DNA of 64,000 bases from assembly GCF_004793545.1 (NCBI RefSeq), contig NZ_SRYA01000024.1:17673-81672 (forward strand), in the 5' to 3' direction. A model generated the notes under the pieces. It saw nothing but the letters and a program-made list of their open reading frames with translations. It had not been told where the DNA came from and did not search any database. Shown here in pieces: positions 45,842 to 53,558 of this stretch. A program made the position numbers and the translations under genes. The first letter of the stretch is position 1, and each line of letters opens with the position of its first letter. The stretch comes from Petralouisia muris. Its GTDB lineage: Bacteria > Bacillota > Clostridia > Lachnospirales > Lachnospiraceae.

Positions 45842-45862
45842 GCCGATGGAGGATGTGTAACT

Positions 45863-47728
45863 ATGGAACGTGTAAGAGAAATCTTTTCTTCCGATAAAAA
45901 TAACAGGATTATTTTGTTTGTGGCGTTGCTGCTGGGATTTCTGATCCTGGGACTTCCCCTGACAGTGACATACATTACAGATGAGACGGGGACGATGGCC
46001 AACGCTGCTTTTCTGGCAGGCATGAACTGGTCAGCGTTTATTGACCACACAGGAGGATATTATTACAAATACGGACAGGCAATATTCTGGTATCCCATTT
46101 TTGCGCTGGTGAAGGATTCCTTTCTTATATATAAACTGATTATGGCGGAACATGCAGTTTTTCTAAGTTTGGAAGGAGTGTGCGTTTATCAGATTCTTCG
46201 GAAACATCTGAAGGTGGAGAGCAGGATTCAGTGTCTGCTGATATCAGTGATTACCGCTATTACTCCTGCTGCGGTGCTGTACAGCCTTTTTGCCCGGGCA
46301 GATGTGGCGTTGGCGGCCTTTTCTGTGTACGTGCTGTATTTTTTGATGGAAACCTGGAACAGCAGGGGCGATAAGAAGAGACAGGCGGTCTTTACGTTTC
46401 TGGCAGTTTTGTGTACGGTGTATATTTCCATGTGTCACAGCAGAGGCATTGTATGGGTGATTGCTGTGACGATGGTAGTTCTGGTAATGCATTTTTTTAC
46501 CAGAGAAAAGATGGTAAATTACTGGGTATACGGCGGTTCTTTGATTGCTTTGATGGGAATTGACCGGATATTAACCAGGTTTTTCAAATCAAACATCTGG
46601 GGAGACAATGTAAGGCATGCCACAGCTGAAAGCTTTGATTTTGAGAAGCTGGGAGGAATTTTCACAGCAGATGGCATTAAGACCATGTTGAAGCTTGGAA
46701 TGGGATGGATTTTTAATTTCATGACCAGTTCCATGGGCCTGGCGGTGGCAGGAATTTTTGCTTCTCTTGTGATTATTTTATTGTTTGTACGCAGGAAAAT
46801 GGACATAAAGCCGGAAGAGGCAATTCTGTGCGGCTATGGATTTCTGATTTTTGCAGGTTCCATGGCGCTGGGCATGCTCTTTTTCTTTCCCCATGTCTTT
46901 CAGAATTATTATGGAGGCTCTGCATCCAGGGTGGATCGGCTGGTTTATGACAGATATCTGGCCGGTAGCATTGGGGTTGCAGTTTTGATGGGAATTTATT
47001 TCTTCGTTTACCGGAAAGATATTTTTCAGAAGGTGAGCCGGATTGTTCTGGCTGCAGCCGCTCTGTTTATTTTGTTTTTCTTTAAAAAATATATCAGCAT
47101 TTATCTGGATCATAAGGAATTTTCCATCCGCAACAGTATCGCCTCAAATCTTTTTGTGGACAATGGGTTTGCAGGGAATGATGCTTCTAAATATGACAAT
47201 ATGTCAGGGGGGCTGTTTTATGGAGGCCTGTTTGCAGCAGTTGTGCTGATTCTCTTTTTGTCTGCAGCCTATCTGGCCTGGCGGGAGTGGGCGCTGCTGG
47301 GAATGTGCGCAGTGTTTGCCCTGAATCTGGGGGTGAATTATAAAAAAATGCGTCTGGAGTGTGATATCAACGTAAAGGCGAAGGTTCAGGATTTGCAGGA
47401 TTATGCGCCGCAGATCCGGGAAGTATCGGAGGAATACCGCTATATTTATGTGGATAAAAGCGCAAAAAGGTTAAAGCCGCTGCAGTTGATTTTTAAAGAA
47501 TTCCAGGTGTATGTGCGCAGCCATATTCCGGAAGAAAGCGCAGGCAATTATTTCATCATTTCTATGCCGGATAATTTTAATGAAAAAATCGACAGAACTG
47601 ACTGCTACCGTTTGGCGGATTTTGATTATGAAAATGCGGAATATTATGTGATCTATGTGAAGGGAGAAGCTTTGCGGGAAGAACTTGAAAATATGGGGCA
47701 TAAGCTCCTTAAAATAGAGGCTGACTGA
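45863..47728 (+). CDS. Polytopic GT-C-like membrane protein (inferred glycosyltransferase)
   Basis: A 621-residue protein with about eleven membrane segments and a soluble C-terminal part of about 130 residues. The first extracytoplasmic loop has acidic residues in YITDETGTMANAAF, at the place GT-C enzymes carry theirs. It begins 21 bases after the polymerase gene with GGAGGATG upstream. It may glycosylate the polyol-phosphate chain outside the cell with the lipid-linked sugar made by the GT2 at 34485. Without a firm motif the call is tentative. Confidence 0.55.
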   Translation: MERVREIFSSDKNNRIILFVALLLGFLILGLPLTVTYITDETGTMANAAFLAGMNWSAFIDHTGGYYYKYGQAIFWYPIFALVKDSFLIYKLIMAEHAVFLSLEGVCVYQILRKHLKVESRIQCLLISVITAITPAAVLYSLFARADVALAAFSVYVLYFLMETWNSRGDKKRQAVFTFLAVLCTVYISMCHSRGIVWVIAVTMVVLVMHFFTREKMVNYWVYGGSLIALMGIDRILTRFFKSNIWGDNVRHATAESFDFEKLGGIFTADGIKTMLKLGMGWIFNFMTSSMGLAVAGIFASLVIILLFVRRKMDIKPEEAILCGYGFLIFAGSMALGMLFFFPHVFQNYYGGSASRVDRLVYDRYLAGSIGVAVLMGIYFFVYRKDIFQKVSRIVLAAAALFILFFFKKYISIYLDHKEFSIRNSIASNLFVDNGFAGNDASKYDNMSGGLFYGGLFAAVVLILFLSAAYLAWREWALLGMCAVFALNLGVNYKKMRLECDINVKAKVQDLQDYAPQIREVSEEYRYIYVDKSAKRLKPLQLIFKEFQVYVRSHIPEESAGNYFIISMPDNFNEKIDRTDCYRLADFDYENAEYYVIYVKGEALREELENMGHKLLKIEAD

Positions 47729-47766
47729 TAAAAAGCAATCGATGAGTTACGAAAGGAGAAGAAGTT

Positions 47767-50700
47767 ATGAAAAGGAAAGTGGCACTGCTTTTACTTGCAG
47801 TTATTATGGGAACTGGCGCCATGGAGCCATCCCTAGCCACAGTTGGGGCCGAAATGCAGGAGGAGGGGATGATATCAGAAAGAGAGGAGGTACAGGAACA
47901 GAAACGTTCTGATAGGAATGATACGGAGGAAATATTAGAAAGTGCAGAAACAGACGTCATAGAAGTTGTGGCGCCGGATACAGAAGATTCGGATACCTTA
48001 GAGTCTGAGGAAGTGAATGTAAAAGGTGCGTCCGGAAACAGAATTACCATTGGCGCCGATGGCTATGAAGCGAACAGAGAGGGCTTTCAGAAGGCGTTTG
48101 ATTTTATTCAGGAGCAGAATAAAAAAGGGAACAAGACGATTTATACGGTAGAAGTTCCCGCTGGTACATACAATATTGATTCCCCGTTGTATCTTTACAG
48201 TAATACTTATCTGGCCCTTGCTTCTGGCGCAGTGATGAAAAATACAGGAGTTGGCACTTCTCTGCTTCGGTTGGGAAGAAATGGTGAAATATATTCCGGC
48301 GCCAGCGGATTTATGAACATTACCATTGAGGGCGGTACTTGGACTGCGGAATACCGGGATGGTTCTTCTCTGATTCGTATGGCCCATGCCAGGAATGTGG
48401 TGATTAAAAATGCAGTATTTCAGGATGTAAAAAATGAACATCATATCGAGGTGGCAGGAATTGATGGATTGACTGTGACAGGCTGTACTTTCAGCGGTTA
48501 CGTGAAGACCATTGAAAGCGATGAACTGTTGATGGAAGCGCTGGAGATTGATATTCTGGGCGGAGAAAAATATTTCCCGGGATATGAGAAATATGATTAT
48601 ACGACTATGAAAAATGTTACCGTATCCAACAATGTGTTCAAAAATCTTTTTCGGGGCGTGGGAACCCATTCCCTGGTGCGGGGCAGCTATTTTGAGAATA
48701 TAAAAATACAGGACAATCGGTTTGAGAATATTGCAGATTATGCTGTGTTGGCTACAAATTACCGTAACAGCTCCATAGCAGGAAATACTATGGTAAATGT
48801 AGGAGCGGGAATTTATTTTTGCAATATCCAGACATTAGGACGGATGGTAACGCCAACGCCGGCGCTGAAATTTAATACGGATTGCCAGTCCAGAATAGAG
48901 AAAAACGCCATTACCCTGAAAGCCGTGAATCAGACGGTAAACAGATGCGGAATCCGTGCAGAGGGAGATGAGGGAGATTATATCATTCGGAACCTGACGA
49001 TATCTGGCAATACTGTCAATGCAGCTACAGGCGGCCACGGGATACTTGGAAATTATATCAGGGACTGTACGATAAGCGGCAATACAGTGACCGGAGGGAG
49101 GGCTCTGTCTAAGGCCTATAAGGGAATCCGTCTTACAGATTCCGTAAATGTCCCAATCAGCGGCAACACTGTAAAAAATATGTCGGATCACGGAATAACG
49201 GTTACTGATAAAAGTCAAAACTGCCCGATACAGAAAAATATTGTTTCGGGTAATCAAGGAAGCGGCATTATCGTTACGGAGAATAGTAAAGGATGCAATA
49301 TCAGTGGAAATCAGAGCAGCGGAAATCAAGGAAGCGGAATTACCGTTACAGGGAGTGGCGGGTGTAATATCAGCGGAAATCAGAGCAGCGGAAATAAAAA
49401 GGCTGGAATTACCGTTACAGATAGTAATGAGTGTAATGTCAGCGGAAATCAGAGCGGCAGCAATCAGGGAGCCGGGATTTCCGTTTCAAAAAGCAATGGA
49501 TGCAATATCAGTGGAAATCGGGTCAGTGCAAATAAAGGAAGCGGGATTTCAGCCAGCGGAAGCTCTAAGGCGATGGCAATCAGCAAAAACAAAGTGGAGA
49601 AAAACAGTAAGTACGGAATTTCCATTGGAACAGGAAGCGGGTATTCTGTTGCTGATAACAGCAAGGTTTCTGAAAATGGCAAACATGGAATCTATTTTTC
49701 CAAATGCTCTAACGTAGAAGCAGTGAGAAATAAAGTAACATCCAATAAGAAAAGCGGAATTGTCATGTCAGGCGTAACAGGAGGAAGAGTGGAGTCTAAT
49801 TCTTCTGTCAGCAGCAATAAAGAAAGCGGGATTATCCTGACTGGAGTAATGGGAGGCAAGGTGGCGTCCAATGCAAATATCAGCAGTAATAAAGAAAATG
49901 GGATAACCATAAGCAAAAGCTCTGATATCCAGGTCAGCAGTAATGCAAAAATAAAAAGCAATAAGCGGACAGGAATTTCCGTGACAGGAAAAAGCACTAA
50001 AAATATTTCGATTTCAGGAAATAAAATCTCTTCCAGCGGCATCCACGGGCTTACCGTGAGCGGGGAATCCACAGCGCAGATCATTGGAAATGTTATCGGC
50101 AGTAATAAGAACTATGGCATTAGCATCAGTGAAAAGAGCGTGAACTGCCAGATGAATGGCAATACAGTGAATAAGAACAAAAAAGGCGGGATTCTGATTG
50201 CAGGAAAATGCAGTGGAAATAAGGTTGAGAAAAATACAGTGAAATATAATGTGGGAAATGGAATTACGGTGAGTTCTTCCAGCAAAGCAAAAATTACAGA
50301 TAATGTTGCGGTCAGTCATAATCAGGGACATGGAATCCTTATTACTGGTAAGTCGAATCAATCGGAAATCAGTAGAAATATTGTCTCCGTCAATAAAGAG
50401 CATGGAATTGATTTGTATGATAAATCCGTGAAAGCTAAAATTATGGAGAATACGGTTCGGAAGAATGGGAAAAACGGTATTTTTATCTCTGGTAAATCCA
50501 AAGCCAGTGCTCTGAAGAAAAATATAGTTGCAGACAATAAAGACATTAATATTCAGATTGAAGCAGGCAGTAAGGCTCCGGTTAAAGATATGGGGCAGTT
50601 GACGGCAGGAAGCCTTACCTCCAAGGAAACGCAAATAGAGGGAAAAGGAACAAAGAATCTGAAGATTACGGTAAAAGCTAAGGGTAAGACCATTGGCAAA

Positions 50701-50826
50701 GGAACCGTGGAGAATGATGAAACTTACAGTATTAAGATTAAAAAGCAGAAAAAGGGTACGGTTGTGACAGTGATTATGATGGATAAGCAGAAGAATCAAA
50801 TGGAGAAAGAGGTGAAGGTGAAGTAG
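47767..50826 (+). CDS. Secreted right-handed beta-helix protein
   Basis: A 1019-residue exported protein: a signal peptide to about residue 30, an acidic Glu/Asp-rich linker to about 85, then a pectate-lyase-like opening (GFQKAFDFIQEQ, VEVPAGTYNID) and over 25 successive beta-helix turns of about 22-24 residues, rich in SGN, SNK and GITVT motifs, ending in a small beta domain at about 945-1019. Beta-helix proteins of this kind are glycan lyases, epimerases or adhesins. No catalytic residues can be named. It has a good ribosome site (AAAGGAGAAG) and lies 38 bases after the GT-C-like gene; it may process or bind the polymer. Confidence 0.82.
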   Translation: MKRKVALLLLAVIMGTGAMEPSLATVGAEMQEEGMISEREEVQEQKRSDRNDTEEILESAETDVIEVVAPDTEDSDTLESEEVNVKGASGNRITIGADGYEANREGFQKAFDFIQEQNKKGNKTIYTVEVPAGTYNIDSPLYLYSNTYLALASGAVMKNTGVGTSLLRLGRNGEIYSGASGFMNITIEGGTWTAEYRDGSSLIRMAHARNVVIKNAVFQDVKNEHHIEVAGIDGLTVTGCTFSGYVKTIESDELLMEALEIDILGGEKYFPGYEKYDYTTMKNVTVSNNVFKNLFRGVGTHSLVRGSYFENIKIQDNRFENIADYAVLATNYRNSSIAGNTMVNVGAGIYFCNIQTLGRMVTPTPALKFNTDCQSRIEKNAITLKAVNQTVNRCGIRAEGDEGDYIIRNLTISGNTVNAATGGHGILGNYIRDCTISGNTVTGGRALSKAYKGIRLTDSVNVPISGNTVKNMSDHGITVTDKSQNCPIQKNIVSGNQGSGIIVTENSKGCNISGNQSSGNQGSGITVTGSGGCNISGNQSSGNKKAGITVTDSNECNVSGNQSGSNQGAGISVSKSNGCNISGNRVSANKGSGISASGSSKAMAISKNKVEKNSKYGISIGTGSGYSVADNSKVSENGKHGIYFSKCSNVEAVRNKVTSNKKSGIVMSGVTGGRVESNSSVSSNKESGIILTGVMGGKVASNANISSNKENGITISKSSDIQVSSNAKIKSNKRTGISVTGKSTKNISISGNKISSSGIHGLTVSGESTAQIIGNVIGSNKNYGISISEKSVNCQMNGNTVNKNKKGGILIAGKCSGNKVEKNTVKYNVGNGITVSSSSKAKITDNVAVSHNQGHGILITGKSNQSEISRNIVSVNKEHGIDLYDKSVKAKIMENTVRKNGKNGIFISGKSKASALKKNIVADNKDINIQIEAGSKAPVKDMGQLTAGSLTSKETQIEGKGTKNLKITVKAKGKTIGKGTVENDETYSIKIKKQKKGTVVTVIMMDKQKNQMEKEVKVK
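49291..49566 (+). repeat. Four 69-base tandem repeats within the beta-helix gene
   Basis: Units at 49291-49359, 49360-49428, 49429-49497 and 49498-49566 encode 23-residue turns starting GCNISGNQSSGN (or a variant). DNA similarity is highest between the first two. The period is 23 residues, one helix turn, so copy-number change would lengthen the helix without breaking it. Confidence 0.85.
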
Positions 50827-50856
50827 AATTAGAAATATAAAAATTATTCTGGTACG

Positions 50857-50904
50857 GTGATTCTTTCATTCTCAAGCGCTTTGGGTTTGAGAATGAAGAA
50901 TCAC
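50857..50904. terminator. Long hairpin after the beta-helix gene
   Basis: GTGATTCTTTCATTCTCAA (50857-50875) pairs with TTGAGAATGAAGAATCAC (50887-50904): 18 pairs with one bulged T, loop of 11 bases. It lies 31 bases after the stop. No T-run follows on the plus strand, so it may be a terminator of unusual form or a cruciform-type repeat end. Confidence 0.55.
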
Positions 50905-50967
50905 TATATCAGGTAGTGGTTTAAGTTGTACCAACACTATGCTTTCAACAAAAGATGTTGTCTGCTT

Positions 50968-51075
50968 TTATCTCACAGCATCATAATGTGACCACATGCG
51001 GACAATCTTGATTGTGCCTTCATAGTCTGTTTTATTAATGGTTACTGGTTCATTCTGATGATATACATTTACCAT
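50968..51075 (-). pseudogene. Remnant of a RelE/YoeB-type toxin C-terminus
   Basis: A 35-codon minus-strand frame whose ATG overlaps the last codons of the antitoxin gene, as toxin starts often do. It ends DYEGTIKIVRMWSHYD, a strand-then-HYD ending like that of YoeB/RelE-fold toxins, which are about 85-90 residues long. The N-terminal two thirds are missing, so it is most likely an internal deletion that killed the toxin. The family call rests on this short end and the antitoxin neighbour. Confidence 0.5.
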
Positions 51076-51323
51076 TCCTCATCCGGATCATATACAGAAC
51101 ATTCTTCCAACAGCTCGTTTCCTGCTTCAATAATGCTTTCTGCCATACCTGGTATAGAATTTAAGAATAATGTTTCCTGAATAGCATTCCAATCATCTTC
51201 CGATATGAGAACGCCATTTTTTCCGCGATTGTTTGTAATCGTAATGGGGTGTCCGCTGTTGTTAACATCGGACAGCATTTGATATATATTTTCTTTTGCC
51301 TTTGCCACAGTTATTGCCGTCAT
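51069..51323 (-). CDS. Type II antitoxin, Phd/YefM family
   Basis: An 84-residue protein: the N-terminal DNA-binding part TAITVAKAKENIYQMLSDV and ITNNRGKNGVLISEDDWNAI fit the YefM/Phd fold; the acidic C-terminus (ECSVYDPDEEW) would wrap the toxin. The true start is the ATG at 51321-51323, 8 bases after AAAGGAG on the minus strand; the frame runs 29 codons further up without a site. The toxin downstream is broken, so the antitoxin may persist as a lone repressor or be on its way to loss. Confidence 0.85.
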   Translation of the reverse strand: MTAITVAKAKENIYQMLSDVNNSGHPITITNNRGKNGVLISEDDWNAIQETLFLNSIPGMAESIIEAGNELLEECSVYDPDEEW

Positions 51324-51357
51324 GGTATCAGCTCCTTTTGTATATTCACTTTTATTC

Positions 51358-51395
51358 TGTACAATTATTATAACATTCCTTTCAATCAGATACAA
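51358..51395 (-). promoter_or_regulatory. Antitoxin promoter with TGTACA operator core
   Basis: On the minus strand TTGTAT (51390-51395) and TATAAT (51367-51372) are 17 bases apart, followed by TGTACA at 51358-51363, the core hexamer known from E. coli yefM-yoeB operators. This supports autoregulation by the YefM-like protein. Confidence 0.6.
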
Positions 51396-51435
51396 TTTTA
51401 ATTTCTCCAATTCATCTTTACATAATTTCCACTGG

Positions 51436-51464
51436 TTGCCAAGTATATTATTTCGTGCTATAAT
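51436..51464 (+). promoter_or_regulatory. Promoter for the ligase-like gene at 51492
   Basis: TTGCCA at 51436-51441, 17 bases, TATAAT at 51459-51464, 27 bases before the ATG. It is divergent from the antitoxin promoter; the -35 boxes are about 40 bases apart. Confidence 0.65.
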
Positions 51465-51491
51465 CCAAAATATGTTTGTGAGGAAAATACC

Positions 51492-53558
51492 ATGAATTGG
51501 ATAAAAATAATAAAAAAACAGTTTTCTTTGAAAGTTATCACCGTTCTGTTATGTGGGATTGTATTTTCTTTATCCTGCGGCGCGATGTGGGTCAGCAAAT
51601 CCTTTAACCTGGATTGTTTTTATGATATCGGGAAAGTATATGATATAGAATATATGTCTTGGGTTACTGCAGATTTTGGGATGGCTTATCTGGGCGAAGG
51701 CCGAAAAATGAGCATTACGGGAGATGTAGCCTGTAAAACTTTTGTAATACAAGGAACAATGCAGCAGTGGAGAACGCTTGTCCTGGAACTGGGTGATATG
51801 AACCTGGAAAGTATGGAATGGCAATTGGAATTTTATGATAATACAGGGGTTTTGGTTGGGACACAGCAGGTTGTTTTGCTTCCAGGAGAAAATATAGTAG
51901 AACTTAGCGGACAGGCGTTTAGCCAAATGAAATACTTAATATTTAATAGTACAGGAAATACATTTTCCATTCAAAAAATGCAATTTTTGGAAGGGACACG
52001 GTTAACGAAAGCCAGTCAGTATGGACAAGCAGTGCTGTTTTTCTTTTTTCTTTATCTCATAATAGTTCTAATAGCAGGAAAATTATATAGTAAGTTTCGA
52101 AAGAAAAAAGCACGGGATTTTTATATTTTCTTATCAAAATTGCAGGATATTTATCTTCGAATCGGAAAGGTAATGCCGAACGTGGGTCAGGTTCCTGGAA
52201 AATATCTTTCTGCAGGACGAAGATTATTATTTCTGGGGATGCTGTATTACATGTTGGTGATAAATAATAAAGATACCTATTTTGTTACGGCTTATTATCC
52301 CAGACATATTCTTATATTTGGGCTGTTTCTTTTTGGGATTGCTGCTTTGGCGAAGGAAGGAGAGCTAAAGAAACAAAACTGGCGGCTGCCCTATATGGGA
52401 ATCTGGGCAATTCTCTGGATGGGAATCTGCATTTCAGATTTTATTGTTAAAAAACGTTTTACTGGCTGGGGATGGCTGATGCTTTTCGTGGTTGGATTGT
52501 TATTGTTTATCTGGCAGAATATGAGAGAACCTGGGGATCTGTTTCGGGATTTGATAAAATCCATTGAATACTATTCATTGTTTAACCTCATTTTTTGCCT
52601 GATTGCCAGACCAAAACTGGAATGGTATGGCTATTGTGGGATTACCTGGAATCCTAATATTTATATACAATATCTGATGCCCATGTGTGTGGCATCGTTG
52701 GCAGAGCTTCTTGAGTGGATTGAGAAAGAAAAAAGGGGAAAAGGCTGGATTTTTCATCTTATTATGATAATCGTAGTTTTTTATATGAATTGGATATCCC
52801 AATCCCGCACAGGTTTGCTGGCTCTGGCGATGATATTGCTGCTCTTTGTTGGGGCATTCCTGCTATTAGCAGGACAGAAAAAATATAGGAAAAAATGTTG
52901 GAAGGCGATTGTGACATGTACCGTTTTGGCGGTTCCTGTTTCTTTTGTGTGCGGTTGGTGTATTCAGACAATCCCGCAGAAGCTGGGAACGCAGGTGATT
53001 TTTCCAAGAGATGAATACAGGATAGAAGTGGGATTACCTTCATTGACATTAAATGCAGAAGCTGCCGGACTTTTGAAGAATATGAAAGATCACCTGACAG
53101 TGCAGAAAATCTTACCCAACAATGATATAGATATGTTTACATCTGGAAGAAGTCTGTATTGGAATGCTTATCTTCGAAATATGAATTTATGGGGACATCC
53201 GTATCAATTAGAAATTTGGGGAAAAGGAAGATTGGAACACAGCGGATTTATTATTATTGCTTACCGATATGGAGTATTTACAATCGTACCGTATCTATTA
53301 TATATAGGTTTGACGATATGGTATGCCTGGAAATATCTCCGGTATAAAGGAACAGAACAAATTTACCGGTTTTATCCCATAGGAATTGCAGTAGGGATGT
53401 TGTGTATTCTGCTGGTAGAAAACGTGGAGCGCCCTTTTTATTCGGTAAGCTGCCTGGCTTTTTATCTGCTGCCGGGAGTGTTTATGATGGGGCAGCAATG
53501 GACAGAGGAAACAAAATGCAGGAAGAAAAACGCAGAAATACCAGATACAAAAAAATAA
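51492..53558 (+). CDS. O-antigen ligase/Wzy-like membrane protein 1
   Basis: A 688-residue protein. One N-terminal membrane segment, then a beta-rich extracytoplasmic domain (about 35-175), then about ten membrane segments. The segment WISQSRTGLLALAMILLLF near residue 430 and the long loop after it match the O-antigen ligase/polymerase superfamily (Wzy_C), which polymerises lipid-linked units or attaches chains to an acceptor outside the membrane. The wzx gene at 12765 is a possible partner. The next gene, a paralogue with the same layout, overlaps its end by 43 bases. Confidence 0.72.
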   Translation: MNWIKIIKKQFSLKVITVLLCGIVFSLSCGAMWVSKSFNLDCFYDIGKVYDIEYMSWVTADFGMAYLGEGRKMSITGDVACKTFVIQGTMQQWRTLVLELGDMNLESMEWQLEFYDNTGVLVGTQQVVLLPGENIVELSGQAFSQMKYLIFNSTGNTFSIQKMQFLEGTRLTKASQYGQAVLFFFFLYLIIVLIAGKLYSKFRKKKARDFYIFLSKLQDIYLRIGKVMPNVGQVPGKYLSAGRRLLFLGMLYYMLVINNKDTYFVTAYYPRHILIFGLFLFGIAALAKEGELKKQNWRLPYMGIWAILWMGICISDFIVKKRFTGWGWLMLFVVGLLLFIWQNMREPGDLFRDLIKSIEYYSLFNLIFCLIARPKLEWYGYCGITWNPNIYIQYLMPMCVASLAELLEWIEKEKRGKGWIFHLIMIIVVFYMNWISQSRTGLLALAMILLLFVGAFLLLAGQKKYRKKCWKAIVTCTVLAVPVSFVCGWCIQTIPQKLGTQVIFPRDEYRIEVGLPSLTLNAEAAGLLKNMKDHLTVQKILPNNDIDMFTSGRSLYWNAYLRNMNLWGHPYQLEIWGKGRLEHSGFIIIAYRYGVFTIVPYLLYIGLTIWYAWKYLRYKGTEQIYRFYPIGIAVGMLCILLVENVERPFYSVSCLAFYLLPGVFMMGQQWTEETKCRKKNAEIPDTKK

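Noticed and set aside
47998..48669. 223-codon minus-strand frame in the beta-helix gene
   Set aside because: Antisense to a strongly supported coding gene.
49291..49566. Regular repeats that might look like a CRISPR array
   Set aside because: They are in-frame 69-base coding repeats of a beta-helix, without the unique-spacer pattern; no cas genes in the window.
50014..50799. 261-codon minus-strand frame in the beta-helix gene
   Set aside because: Long only because the plus-strand repeats lack complement stops; no start signal.
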